DNA of 7,510 nt from Alphaproteobacteria bacterium (GCA_030831135.1 JAURLR010000235.1:1-7510), one strand, 5' to 3'. Positions 1 through 7,111 are shown, counted from the first letter of the stretch. Notes: generated by a model not told the origin, from the sequence alone. Translations and numbers: made by a program.

Positions 1-84
1 ACGAGCCTGACCTTGCCCGACAAGCACATCAACCTGCCGTAACTTGGAGACTATCTCTTCGGGTTTGTGTCGTTTCGTTGCCAT
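1..84 (-). CDS. IS3-family transposase OrfA, N-terminal 28 residues (partial at the left edge)
   Basis: The gene starts with ATG at 84-82 after a strong ribosome site (GGAGG, seven bases before the ATG). It encodes 28 codons before the left edge, beginning MATKRHKPEEIVSKLRQV and continuing through a V-G-Q-G-Q-A-R stretch. From memory this is the typical start of an IS3-family OrfA, a helix-turn-helix protein that binds the element's ends; K-R-x-x-x-E-E-I-x-x-x-L-R-Q-x-x-V is the usual opening of the domain. In the family, OrfA is normally about 90-100 residues. It is followed by OrfB with the DDE catalytic core, usually made as an OrfAB fusion by ribosomal frameshifting. None of that later part is visible, so whether the element is intact or active cannot be judged. 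Confidence 0.85.
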   Translation of the reverse strand, partial: MATKRHKPEEIVSKLRQVDVLVGQGQAR

Positions 85-140
85 CCTTGATCCTCCGTTC
101 ACTAAAATACACGGTGGACCAATTCAATGGGGGTGGATCA
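1..140 (-). mobile_element. End of an IS3-family insertion sequence (orfA-proximal end; rest beyond the left edge)
   Basis: Read on the minus strand, the element appears to begin at 140 with TGATCCACCCCC, the TG-first terminus expected of IS3-family elements. About 55 bases of leader follow, then an OrfA start codon at 84. The boundary at 140/141 is inferred from the neighbour: the adaptor reading frame stays recognisable up to 141 (V-N-Q-S-T), and its stop codon (138-140) is the first three bases of the element. The hexamer TCCACC occurs three times around the junction on the minus strand (ending at about 141, 132 and 112), so the exact end could be off by a few bases. The opposite end, the inverted-repeat partner and any target duplication are outside the window. 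Family assignment rests on the OrfA protein, not on a matched terminal repeat. Confidence 0.75.
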
Positions 141-890
141 GGTGGACTGGTTCACCTGTGCATCGATAACCGTCACTTTTCCGGTGAATTTGCCCTTCGG
201 AAAGGCATCGACACGGACCTCCACGTCATCCCCCACCGCCACCTGCTCAAGCTGCTGCTCGGGCACCGGGAAATCCACATAGATCGGATCGAGCTGCTGG
301 AGACTCACAAGGACTGTCCCGGCCGACACATACTGTCCGATATCGACCTGACGGATACCCAGCTTGCCGCTGAACGGCGCAAGGATGGATTTTTCGGCAA
401 TCAGCGCCTGAATTCTCTCGAGTTCCGCAGCATCGCTGTCACGGGCCGCCACGGCGGTATCGAAATTGCTGCGCGAGGTATTGCCCCGGTCGAGCAATTC
501 GCGTTGCCGTGTCAGGTTGACCTGGCTGTTGCGCAATTGAGCTTGTGCGGATTTGAGCGATGCCTGCTCCGTGCCATCGTCGAGTTCCACGAGCAAGGTT
601 CCCGCCTCAACATCCTCACCGGATTCGAATCCGAGCGTCTCGATGATGCCAGCTGTTTCAGGGGCCACATCGATGCCCTGCACCGCAGTCAGCGTACCGA
701 TGGCCGGCACTGCGCGGCGCCAGGCTTCGGCATTTGCCACTTCGGTGACGACACTGGGCGTCGGCTGGGGTTATCCCAGGATCGCCTTCTTGATGATCTC
801 CGGCTTCATCACGTATTCGAAATACGCAAAGCCACCAATCACAACGGCGAACAGGACGAAGACAATACCCAGAAGGATAGGTTTTTTCAT
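138..890 (-). pseudogene. RND efflux periplasmic adaptor (membrane fusion protein), broken by an internal stop and a 3' IS insertion
   Basis: From ATG at 890 the frame encodes an N-terminal membrane anchor (MKKPILLGIVFVLFAVVIGG), then meets TAA at 773-771 (codon 40). It continues in the same frame to 141. Codons 74-104 form the first half of a lipoyl-like domain (V-A-P-E-T-A-G to V-E-L-D-D). Codons 107-165 are a charged, Gln/Ala-rich alpha-hairpin. Codons 167-202 are the second lipoyl half (ILAPFSGKLGIRQVDIGQYV), and beta-barrel sequence follows to V-I-D-A-Q-V-N-Q-S-T. The family is usually about 350-400 residues, so roughly the last third is missing where the IS3 element begins. Adaptors bridge an inner-membrane RND pump and an outer-membrane channel. 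A GTG at 740 could in principle restart translation and give 200 residues, but that product would lack both the anchor and the C-terminal domain. The stop would be explained by a single change from CAA (Gln) to TAA. Confidence 0.85.
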
Positions 891-953
891 AACAGTCCGA
901 TCTCAATTGCCTGAAACGCCACCGCGCGCAGTCTAGCCCATTTTGCGCGGGAA

Positions 954-984
954 ATGAGAACGGATCACAAAAAAATCACGTCAA
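954..984 (-). promoter_or_regulatory. Weak candidate promoter for the adaptor pseudogene
   Basis: In the 144-base gap between mrpG and the adaptor, the minus strand has TTGACG (984-979; five of six matches to a sigma-70 -35 box). It is followed 19 bases later by TCTCAT (959-954; four of six to a -10 box). The spacing is longer than ideal, and a run of seven T lies in the spacer. The gap shows no convincing terminator after mrpG, so the adaptor could also be reached by read-through from the mrp operon. Confidence 0.2.
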
Positions 985-1002
985 AATCGGTAACCGGGAA
1001 AA

Positions 1003-1013
1003 CGTTCCGGAAC
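1003..1013. repeat. Palindromic CGTTCCGGAAC, shared with the mrpA leader
   Basis: GTTCCGGAAC (1004-1013) is a perfect 10-base palindrome located 22 bases downstream of the mrpG stop. The 10-mer TTCCGGAACG is present here on the minus strand and again on the plus strand at 6908-6917, just upstream of mrpA. The copies therefore flank the operon in inverted orientation. With no loop it is unlikely to be a terminator stem. It may be a protein-binding site or a coincidence. Confidence 0.3.
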
Positions 1014-1034
1014 AAGGCTTGGCTAGAGTGTGAT

Positions 1035-1439
1035 CTAGGTAGCACGATCATCCGGTTTCGTGGCGTCTCTTCGCAAATCTTCAACCGGTGTACCCGTCAG
1101 CTTGCGGCCGTCAGCATCATACTTGTCGGACAATTCGTCAAAGCGGGTCTTCGTCCAGAGAGGCGATCCCGAGAGATAACCCGCGCGGCCAAGAAGATGC
1201 GCCGCGATGGGCGCCGTGAACAACAAAAACAGAATGCCCGCGATGGCGCGCGCGGCAACCTCGAGCTGCTGTGCATCCAGCGCCAGGGCCAGAAGCATCA
1301 GTCCCGCGCCCAGCGTTCCCGCTTTCGTGGCCGCATGCATGCGCAGATAGACGTCCGGAAGGCGGAACAATCCGATCCCGGCAATCAGTGTAAATGCAGC
1401 TCCGATCAGGACAATGAGGGCGCTGATGAAATCGATCAC
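1035..1439 (-). CDS. mrpG: Mrp antiporter subunit G (MnhG/PhaG family)
   Basis: Small membrane subunit of the Mrp cation/proton antiporter complex, needed for assembly and activity of the whole complex in characterised systems. The 134-residue product has three predicted membrane helices (about 4-24, 40-57 and 62-82). It carries the family signature GIGLFRLPDVYLRMHAATKAGTLG (residues 21-44, quoted here by its two halves G-I-G-L-F-R-L-P-D and R-M-H-A-A-T-K), and T-A-P in the third helix. A charged cytoplasmic-type tail follows from about 95. The start is GTG at 1439, overlapping the mrpF stop in a GTGA arrangement. An excellent AGGAG lies seven bases upstream, which supports the GTG over any internal ATG. 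The gene is last in the operon and ends in TAG. Length is close to the usual 110-125 residues plus a slightly longer tail. Confidence 0.95.
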   Translation of the reverse strand: MIDFISALIVLIGAAFTLIAGIGLFRLPDVYLRMHAATKAGTLGAGLMLLALALDAQQLEVAARAIAGILFLLFTAPIAAHLLGRAGYLSGSPLWTKTRFDELSDKYDADGRKLTGTPVEDLRRDATKPDDRAT

Positions 1440-1765
1440 GAATCATCTCCTGCATCGGAGATATCGGTGCCGCGGCGTTCGGCCAGAGCCCCGCGATAGA
1501 TGTAGCGCGCAAACGCAACCGTCGCGAGAAAACCGATCAGCGCCAGCGCGATGGCAACGTCCAGATACGCGGCCTCTCCGGTTGCGATCGAGAACAGGCC
1601 AATAAAGGCGATCCCCAACAGCGCCATCATGTCCAGCGCCACCACACGGTCCGCAAGGGTCGGTCCACGCAGCAGACGGAATACCGTCAGGGCAAAGGAG
1701 AGCATGATCGCGACATAGGCGATGTCGATGGACCACTCCAGAAATTGCGCACCAAATTCAGCCAT
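1436..1765 (-). CDS. mrpF: Mrp antiporter subunit F (MnhF/PhaF family)
   Basis: Small hydrophobic subunit of the Mrp complex. The 109-residue product has three predicted helices (about 12-32, 43-62 and 66-87). It contains the conserved loop RLLRGPTLADRVVALD (residues 30-45), whose aspartates D39 and D45 fall in the region where acidic residues of MrpF are conserved. In the staphylococcal literature the homologue has also been linked to bile-salt efflux, but here the full operon context points to antiport. The start is ATG at 1765, four bases after the mrpE stop, with GGAG inside the end of mrpE seven bases upstream. The TGA stop overlaps the mrpG GTG start by four bases. Length is near the usual 90-95 residues plus a polar tail ending in acidic residues. 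Confidence 0.95.
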   Translation of the reverse strand: MAEFGAQFLEWSIDIAYVAIMLSFALTVFRLLRGPTLADRVVALDMMALLGIAFIGLFSIATGEAAYLDVAIALALIGFLATVAFARYIYRGALAERRGTDISDAGDDS

Positions 1766-1769
1766 CCAC

Positions 1770-2240
1770 CTACTCCATCACGTCCAGGATGCGCCGTTCG
1801 AATCCGTCGCGAATCTCCTGACGCAAGGCGTCGGGATCATCGACATCCATCGCATGAATATAGAGCGTCGAGCGATCGGTCGAAACGTCGACGCTCAGGG
1901 TTCCCGGGGTCAGGCTGATCAGGTTGGCCAGCAGCATGATCTCACCCTCTTTCTGGACCTCCAGCGGGAAGGCGATGATGGCCGGCCGAAAAGTCATTTT
2001 CGGCCGTAGGGTGTCACGAGCCACGCGCCCCGCCGAGAGGCACAGTTCGAGCAGAAACAGGCCGGCCAGCCCGAGCGCCCGACCGGGGCGGTGAAAATTG
2101 CGCGGATTGAAACGGTCACGAACGAGCCAGAGGCACAGGAAACCCAGTACGAATCCGAACAACAGATTGCCCGGCGCGAAGCTGGCTGTCACCGCGCCCC
2201 AGACCAGGGCCAGAACGATATTGACGAGAAGAAGGTTCAT
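1770..2240 (-). CDS. mrpE: Mrp antiporter subunit E (MnhE/PhaE family)
   Basis: Subunit of the Mrp complex, 156 residues, matching the family length of about 158. Two hydrophobic N-terminal segments (about 4-40, probably two helices) are followed by a third at 56-70 and a soluble C-terminal domain. The family core LLANLISLTPGTLSVDVS spans about residues 103-120 and includes the conserved T-P-G-T at 111-114. Further on, Y-I-H-A-M-D-V-D-D at 127-135 is also typical. ATG at 2240 overlaps the mrpD TGA (ATGA), with GGAG eight bases upstream inside the mrpD 3' end, pointing to translational coupling. In other bacteria MrpE is needed for full complex assembly or activity. Nothing unusual is seen here. 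Confidence 0.95.
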   Translation of the reverse strand: MNLLLVNIVLALVWGAVTASFAPGNLLFGFVLGFLCLWLVRDRFNPRNFHRPGRALGLAGLFLLELCLSAGRVARDTLRPKMTFRPAIIAFPLEVQKEGEIMLLANLISLTPGTLSVDVSTDRSTLYIHAMDVDDPDALRQEIRDGFERRILDVME

Positions 2241-3781
2241 GGCCGCATCTCCGCAGCGCCCGCCCCGCTTGCGTCGGCTTGCGCGGACCGTCCCAGCACG
2301 ACCCCGATATAGGCCTGCGGCGCCAGTAGTTCAGAGGCCGCACGTCCCGCCATGTTCGCAACCGGTGCAGAATAGACGCCCAGGACGAAAGTCAGCGCGG
2401 TGAGCGCACCCAGGGCGCCTTTCATCAAGTCACCACCATCCGAGACAACGCGCGGTGCCCCATCAGGTGCTGCGCGCCAGAAGATCAGCGCAAAACTGCG
2501 TCCGATCAGCATCAGTGTCAGGAAGCCGGAAATCAGGATGCCCGCAACAATACCGAATGCCCCTGCCTCCAGACCGGCCTGCACCAGATAGACCTTGGGC
2601 CAGAAACCCGCAAAGGGCGGCACCCCGGCCAGGGACAGGCCACAGAGCAGGAACGCCACCGCCAGGAAGGGCGATCCCTTGTAGAGACCGGCCAGATCCG
2701 CAATCCGTGTGCCACCGCCCGCCCGGGAAATCATTCCCGCCGCCATGAAAAGCGCCGCCGAGATGATGATCGAATGAATGATATAGAAGGTCGTCCCCAG
2801 CAGCGCTGCCTGGGTCCCGATGGCCAGGCCACCGATCATGACCCCCACCCCGCTCACCACCGTGAATGAGACAACACGTCGGATATCGGATTCTGCAAGC
2901 GCACCCAGCGCACCAACAATCATGGTGGCCACAGCGACCCAGATCATCGCCTCGCGGGCAATCTCCGCGCCGTCCGGGAAGACAAGCATGAAGACGCGAA
3001 TCAGCGAATAGACACCGACCTTGGTCAGCAGGGCCGCAAAAATAGCCGAAACCGCCGGCAGCGGTGTGTGATAGGCCGCCGGCAGCCAGAAGTGCAGCGG
3101 GAAAAGCGCTGCCTTCATGCCCAGCGACATAAGGAAGAGCAGCGCAACTGTCTCGATGGGAGAGTCCGCGGGAAGTGCAGCCACCTTGCCGGACAGGTCG
3201 GCCATGCTGAGCGTCCCTGTCATGCCGTAGAGCAGCGCAATCGCGATCAGCAGGAAGGTCGTCGCCAGCAGATTGAGAAACGCGTATTTCACGGCGCCGT
3301 CGAGCTGTTCGCGGCGGCCACCGATAACCATCAGCCCGAAGGAGGAGATCAGCGTCACCTCGAACCAAACATAAAGGTTGAAGATATCGGCCGTGAGAAA
3401 GGCGCCGGCCACACCGGTCATCAGCGCCAGAATCAGTGGCATGAACCCCGCACGGCGCTGGTCCGCATCCGTATCGGTCAGGCTGTAGATCAGAATCAAG
3501 AATGCGACGAGGCTGGCAACGACCGTCAATCCGGCGCCAAACACATCGGCAGCCAGGGCTATGCCAAATGGTGCTGACCATCCGCCCATGGCCATGGCAA
3601 CTGGCCCGTTCTCCCAGACATGCTGCAAGAGCACGAGTCCGGCTGCGAGTTGCAGTGCGATCGCCAGAAAACCGATATTGGTCTGGGCACGCTCACGACC
3701 CCAAAGGGCCACGGTCAGGGCCGCCCCAATCAGAGGCACCGCAACCGGCCAGACAACCAGCCATGCTGTCATATCAGACAT
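2237..3781 (-). CDS. mrpD: Mrp antiporter subunit D (NuoM/NuoN-like, proton-conducting)
   Basis: Large polytopic membrane subunit, 514 residues from ATG at 3781 (family about 490-500), homologous to the antiporter-like subunits of respiratory complex I. Around 14 hydrophobic segments are apparent. Key residues expected for proton transfer are present: E141 in the W-F-E-V-T motif, K223 and H230 in G-M-K-A-A-L-F-P-L-H-F-W-L-P, K254 in L-L-T-K-V-G-V-Y, H336 in Y-I-I-H-S, and K396 in P-F-A-G-F-W-P-K. E141 and K223 match the Glu and Lys shown to be essential in Bacillus MrpD. The frame is open further upstream to an ATG at 3835. The start at 3781 gives the normal N-terminus (M-S-D-M-T-A-W-L), has a GGGG a few bases upstream and overlaps mrpC by only eight bases. 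ATG 3772 is a less likely alternative. It ends in an ATGA overlap with mrpE. Confidence 0.95.
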   Translation of the reverse strand: MSDMTAWLVVWPVAVPLIGAALTVALWGRERAQTNIGFLAIALQLAAGLVLLQHVWENGPVAMAMGGWSAPFGIALAADVFGAGLTVVASLVAFLILIYSLTDTDADQRRAGFMPLILALMTGVAGAFLTADIFNLYVWFEVTLISSFGLMVIGGRREQLDGAVKYAFLNLLATTFLLIAIALLYGMTGTLSMADLSGKVAALPADSPIETVALLFLMSLGMKAALFPLHFWLPAAYHTPLPAVSAIFAALLTKVGVYSLIRVFMLVFPDGAEIAREAMIWVAVATMIVGALGALAESDIRRVVSFTVVSGVGVMIGGLAIGTQAALLGTTFYIIHSIIISAALFMAAGMISRAGGGTRIADLAGLYKGSPFLAVAFLLCGLSLAGVPPFAGFWPKVYLVQAGLEAGAFGIVAGILISGFLTLMLIGRSFALIFWRAAPDGAPRVVSDGGDLMKGALGALTALTFVLGVYSAPVANMAGRAASELLAPQAYIGVVLGRSAQADASGAGAAEMRP

Positions 3782-4157
3782 CGCGACCCCGCAGCAGGGT
3801 TCCGGCTGGCTCGGGTTCTGCCACGCGCATCTCATCGGTGTTGATCGTATCCAGCGACTGATAGGCGCGATAGGACAGCACCAGCAGGAACGCGAACAGC
3901 GAGAAGCTGATCACGATTGCGGTCAGGATCAGGGCCTGGGGCAGCGGGTTGGCAATGCCGGGCTCGGCGGCCTTGAGCCCATACTGAATCAACGGCGGAC
4001 TTTCCCGCGTCAGTCGTCCCAGCACAAAGATCATGAGATGGGTCGCATTACCGAGAACGAAGACACCGAGGATCAGTCGGATCAGCGAACTCGACAGCAG
4101 CAGGTAGGCGCTGATGGCAAAGAGGAGGCCGACAAGGAGCGCGAGCACGGTTTCCAT
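3774..4157 (-). CDS. mrpC: Mrp antiporter subunit C (NuoK-like)
   Basis: Small NuoK-like subunit, 127 residues (family about 113-120), with three helices at roughly 3-23, 26-47 and 73-97. Family signatures are LILGVFVLGNATHLMIF (residues 28-44) and PLPQALILTAIVISF (71-85). The residue before P-L-P-Q is Asn (N70), whereas this motif is usually written D-P-L-P-Q in MrpC/MnhC proteins. The change is conservative in size but removes a charge. The C-terminal 30 residues are polar and somewhat longer than in Bacillus, and their end overlaps the mrpD start by eight bases. ATG at 4157 directly abuts the mrpB TAG stop (TAGATG), with GAGGAG nine bases upstream, so the start is well supported. The subunit sits with A and D in the membrane arm of the complex. 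Confidence 0.95.
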   Translation of the reverse strand: METVLALLVGLLFAISAYLLLSSSLIRLILGVFVLGNATHLMIFVLGRLTRESPPLIQYGLKAAEPGIANPLPQALILTAIVISFSLFAFLLVLSYRAYQSLDTINTDEMRVAEPEPAGTLLRGRDV

Positions 4158-4571
4158 CTATTCCCGCTCCTCAAGGGCAAACGCGATGCCAACGATCGCG
4201 CCGACGACCACGAGATACACGCCTATATCGAACAGCACGACCGTGGAAAGATATTTCAGGTCCGGATTAAAGGCGGGGAACCACCACTGGCCGGTCAGGA
4301 AGGCGTCTCCGAAAAAGAGAGACACAACACCGCTGAGCGCAGCGAATAAAAGACCGACACCAGCGATGGTGATGGGCGGCACGATCAATGCGCGCCGGGC
4401 CGAGGCCAGCCCCTCTGCAATGGTGTAGATGGCAAAGGCCGAGGCTCCGATCAAACCCCCGATAAAGCCGCCGCCGGGCTCGTTGTGGCCCCGGAGCAGC
4501 ACATAGATCGAGAACAGCAGCATCAGGCCGACCAGCGCCGGCACCGCGGTCCGAAGAATCAGCGAATTCAT
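4158..4571 (-). CDS. mrpB: Mrp antiporter subunit B (MnhB/PhaB family)
   Basis: Membrane subunit of the Mrp complex, 137 residues (family about 140), with four predicted helices at about 7-26, 36-54, 64-86 and 108-131. Diagnostic motifs are [14 protein letters not shown] (residues 27-40) and [16 protein letters not shown] (109-124). In many proteobacteria this domain is fused to the C-terminus of MrpA. Here it is a separate gene whose ATG overlaps the mrpA TGA (ATGA). Only a weak GGGG stands upstream, so translation probably depends on coupling to mrpA. The TAG stop is followed immediately by the mrpC ATG. Confidence 0.95.
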   Translation of the reverse strand: MNSLILRTAVPALVGLMLLFSIYVLLRGHNEPGGGFIGGLIGASAFAIYTIAEGLASARRALIVPPITIAGVGLLFAALSGVVSLFFGDAFLTGQWWFPAFNPDLKYLSTVVLFDIGVYLVVVGAIVGIAFALEERE

Positions 4572-6886
4572 GACGTCGACCCCGTCTTGTCGTCCGACGC
4601 ACGGTCAATATGACGGAAGGCGAGGAGTCCCAGAACGGCCACACCCGCAATCGCGACGACCGCGATCTCGCCCAAGGTATCCAGTGCCCGGAAGTCGACC
4701 AGGATCACATTGACGATATTCCGCCCATAGGCCTCGGTGTAACTGCGCGCGGAGAAGAACTCGCTCAGGGTGAGGTCCAGCGGCGTGGCCGTGATCGACA
4801 AAAGAAGGTAAGCCATCGCGCCACCGATGAGGGCGGCGACCACTGCATCCCCAACGAAACGCGGCTTGCCGCGCCAGTCGGTCCCGAACACCGGCAGCCG
4901 TGCAATGACAAGCGCGAGGATCACGACAGAGAGGGTCTCGACCATCAGCTGGGTGAAGGCCAGATCCGGCGCGCCGAAGAGCAGGAAGACGAAGGCGACC
5001 GAAAGCCCGAGCACACCCATCAGCATGATGGCCGCCAGCCGGGATCGGGTGAAGGGGATCGCCAGGGTACCGACAACCGCCAGCAGCCCGATCGCCCAGA
5101 CCAGAGGGTCGAACGGCGGCGTCTTCAGAACAAAACCATCGCTCAGGGAAACCTGCGGCAGCACCAGGACTGCCGCGAGCGTCAGGAAGGTCACAAGCAT
5201 ATAGCGACGCAGATATCCGGTTTGCAGGACGTCTGTCACCCAGCGCGCCAGCCCGATCATGCCATCCATGAACTGGTCGTAGCCTTTATCCGGCCCCCAG
5301 AGCGCGTCGATCACCCGTGCCAGCCACGCGCTCAGGCGACCGCTCTGCCAGAAGAAGAACGCCCCCAGCGCCACAGTGATGATGCTGGCCACCACGGGCG
5401 CCTTGAAGCCGCCCCACAGATAGAGGTCGACCGCCAGGGGAATACCCGCCACAGCTACCGCGGCCGGACCCACGAAATAAGTTTCGGCAAAGCCGCTGAA
5501 AAGGCCGAAGAACAGGCTGAGCACGGCCAGCGTCAGGGCACCGACCCAAAGCCCCAGCGACCCTTCATGGGGTTTGTGTGGGGTGTCCCCCGGCTCGCCA
5601 AAAAAGGGCTTGAACCCGACGAGAAAGGCGACCGCAAACATCAGTGCATTGCCCGTGATGGCGACCGCCGTGAGGATCAGTGGCAGGCTGCCATCCAGGG
5701 TGCCCTTGTAGACCCACTCCTTGGCGATGAAACCGAAGAAAGGCGGCAGACCCGACATGGACAGCGCAGCCAACCCGGCCGCCGTAGCCGTGAACGGCAT
5801 CACCCGTCCCAGCCCCGACAATCGTCCCAACTCACGGGTTCCGGTGCCGTGGTCGACCGACCCGGCGACCATGAAGAGCGCGCCCTTGAACATGGAATGG
5901 GCGAACAGATAGGCCATGGCCGCCTCAATGGCATAGTCCTCGCCGATCCCCATGAGGAACACCAGAAGCCCCAGACTCGCCACCGTCGTTTGCGCCAGCA
6001 TCAGTTTGAGGTCGGTATTGCGCAACGCCAGAATCGCGCCAACAAGCAAGGTCACGCCCCCGAAGCTCATCAGGATGATCTGCCAGATTTCGGTGCCACC
6101 CAGGCCCGGATTCATGCGTGCGAGCAGATAGACGCCAGCCTTCACCATCGTCGCGGAATGCAGATAGGCGCTGACCGGCGTCGGCGCCTCCATGGCATTG
6201 GGCAACCAGAAATGGAACGGCACCTGGGCCGATTTCGTGAACGCGCCGGCAAGCACCAGAATCAGAACTGCCAGATACCATGGGTGCTCGCGCAGCACGT
6301 CACCATTTGCCAGCAGCGTCGAAAGCTCCATCGAGCCACCGATCTGCGCCATCAGCAGCAGACCTGCCAGCAGAGCCAGACCGCCGCCGCCTGTGACGAC
6401 CAGCGCCTGCAGCGCCGCCCGGCGTGAGCGCGGCTTGTCGTGGTTGAACCCAATCAACAGGAACGAAGTGATCGAGGTGAGTTCCCAGAACACGAACAGC
6501 GTGACCACATTGTCCGAGAGCACGAGTCCGAGCATCGAACCCATGAACATCAGGATGAACATGAAGAAGCGGCCGAGATCGGCATGGCCCTTCAGGTAAG
6601 CCCCGGCGTAAAGAACGATGAATGTGCCGATGAAGCTGATCAGCAGCGCAAACAGCAGGCTGAGCCCATCCACATAAAACGAGAGAGAAATCCCAAGGGC
6701 CGGGACCCATTCGGTGGCGAAGACAAAGGTCTCGCCCGACGCGACGGGCCCAAGGAACTGGGCAAAATAGAGAGTCAGACCCGCCGGGAGCACCGCGAGA
6801 ACCCAACCCGCAGAGTCACCAACCCGACGCCGCACAAACGGCGCAAAAACAGCCAAAACAAAGGGTGCGAGCGTTGCGGCAAGCAT
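4568..6886 (-). CDS. mrpA: Mrp antiporter subunit A (NuoL-like plus C-terminal MbhD/MbhE-like domains)
   Basis: Largest subunit, 772 residues, first gene of the operon. Residues 1-500 form a NuoL-like antiporter domain with the expected ionisable residues. These are E135 (F-W-E-L-T-S), K218 and H225 ([14 protein letters not shown]), H243 and K249 ([10 protein letters not shown]), H330 and K334 (F-A-H-S-M-F-K), and K389. After a link containing an amphipathic stretch (about 520-560), residues 610-680 form a DUF4040/MbhD-like domain with G-A-P-D-L-A-F-T-Q and E650. Residues 685-757 form the MbhE-like end with [11 protein letters not shown], where E740 is probably one of the acidic residues known to matter in Bacillus MrpA. 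Together with MrpD it carries out cation/H+ exchange. Size fits a full-length MrpA without a fused B domain (Bacillus about 800). ATG at 6886 is the only normal start between an upstream in-frame TGA and the first helix. Its ribosome site is poor (GGGAG 13 bases away). Confidence 0.96.
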   Translation of the reverse strand: MLAATLAPFVLAVFAPFVRRRVGDSAGWVLAVLPAGLTLYFAQFLGPVASGETFVFATEWVPALGISLSFYVDGLSLLFALLISFIGTFIVLYAGAYLKGHADLGRFFMFILMFMGSMLGLVLSDNVVTLFVFWELTSITSFLLIGFNHDKPRSRRAALQALVVTGGGGLALLAGLLLMAQIGGSMELSTLLANGDVLREHPWYLAVLILVLAGAFTKSAQVPFHFWLPNAMEAPTPVSAYLHSATMVKAGVYLLARMNPGLGGTEIWQIILMSFGGVTLLVGAILALRNTDLKLMLAQTTVASLGLLVFLMGIGEDYAIEAAMAYLFAHSMFKGALFMVAGSVDHGTGTRELGRLSGLGRVMPFTATAAGLAALSMSGLPPFFGFIAKEWVYKGTLDGSLPLILTAVAITGNALMFAVAFLVGFKPFFGEPGDTPHKPHEGSLGLWVGALTLAVLSLFFGLFSGFAETYFVGPAAVAVAGIPLAVDLYLWGGFKAPVVASIITVALGAFFFWQSGRLSAWLARVIDALWGPDKGYDQFMDGMIGLARWVTDVLQTGYLRRYMLVTFLTLAAVLVLPQVSLSDGFVLKTPPFDPLVWAIGLLAVVGTLAIPFTRSRLAAIMLMGVLGLSVAFVFLLFGAPDLAFTQLMVETLSVVILALVIARLPVFGTDWRGKPRFVGDAVVAALIGGAMAYLLLSITATPLDLTLSEFFSARSYTEAYGRNIVNVILVDFRALDTLGEIAVVAIAGVAVLGLLAFRHIDRASDDKTGSTS

Positions 6887-6907
6887 CGGTTGTTGTCTAC
6901 TCCCATC

Positions 6908-6917
6908 TTCCGGAACG
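6908..6917. repeat. TTCCGGAACG, second copy of the operon-flanking 10-mer
   Basis: Plus-strand TTCCGGAACG, with palindromic core TTCCGGAA, lies about 22 bases upstream of the mrpA start codon. The same 10-mer occurs on the opposite strand at 1003-1012, just past mrpG. Its position just before the mrpA start would suit an operator or a site in the leader RNA, but two copies are thin evidence. Confidence 0.3.
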
Positions 6918-6942
6918 ACGCTTTTACCAAATCAGACGCCTT

Positions 6943-6976
6943 GGTGCACACCGCATCTGCGGTCCCCATTTGCACC
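6943..6976 (-). promoter_or_regulatory. Hairpin in the presumed mrpA leader
   Basis: On the minus strand, GGTGCA (6976-6971) pairs perfectly with TGCACC (6948-6943). Inside it, ACCGC (6963-6959) pairs with GCGGT (6954-6950) around an AGAT tetraloop. An asymmetric internal loop (seven bases on one side, one on the other) joins the two stems. The structure ends about 56 bases before the mrpA ATG. No T-run follows, so it is not a simple intrinsic terminator. It could be part of a leader RNA that senses ions or pH, or a protein-binding dyad. I cannot match it to a named riboswitch class by eye. Confidence 0.4.
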
Positions 6977-7082
6977 AGAAACGTCCAGACGACCACGCGG
7001 CCGAATCTTTGAGCTGTCGCGTGACGGCGGATGCCGCACACCGGATTGCTGGAACGCGCCTCCTACGCCTTCCAACCGCCCT

Positions 7083-7111
7083 TATTTAGGGTGGTATCAT
7101 GAACCCGACAA
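7083..7111 (-). promoter_or_regulatory. Weak candidate promoter for the mrp operon
   Basis: The minus strand has TTGTCG (7111-7106; four of six to the -35 consensus), then exactly 17 bases, then TAAATA (7088-7083; three of six to the -10 consensus, AT-rich in a GC-rich setting). Transcription from here would give a leader of about 190 bases that includes the hairpin at 6943-6976. No better-matching pair was seen between this point and mrpA, but the match is weak and other sigma factors cannot be excluded. Confidence 0.22.

Noticed and set aside
78..914. 278-codon plus-strand open frame opposite the adaptor pseudogene
   Set aside because: The minus-strand frame has clear adaptor motifs, while this frame has no recognisable family and also crosses the IS boundary.
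966..1020. Intrinsic terminator after mrpG
   Set aside because: A seven-T run exists on the minus strand, but the only nearby dyads are a loop-less palindrome (1004-1013) and a four-base CCGG pair not adjacent to the T-run, so a stable terminator stem is not supported.
2463..3581. 372-codon minus-strand frame inside mrpD
   Set aside because: Same strand but a different frame from mrpD; Cys-, Arg- and Gly-rich with no family resemblance, so it is a shadow of mrpD.
3782..3835. Longer mrpD from ATG 3835
   Set aside because: The extra 18 residues are polar, are unlike MrpD N-termini and would extend the overlap with mrpC to about 60 bases; the 3781 start restores the normal N-terminus.
4610..6427. 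605-codon plus-strand open frame opposite mrpA
   Set aside because: It is exactly antisense to a clearly recognised mrpA, is very rich in Gln, Arg, Glu and His with no recognisable domain, and is what GC-rich codon bias leaves on the opposite strand.
6775..7041. 88-codon minus-strand frame overlapping the mrpA leader and start
   Set aside because: It overlaps the mrpA coding region in another frame, resembles no known protein and has no convincing ribosome site. A leader peptide cannot be excluded but is not supported.
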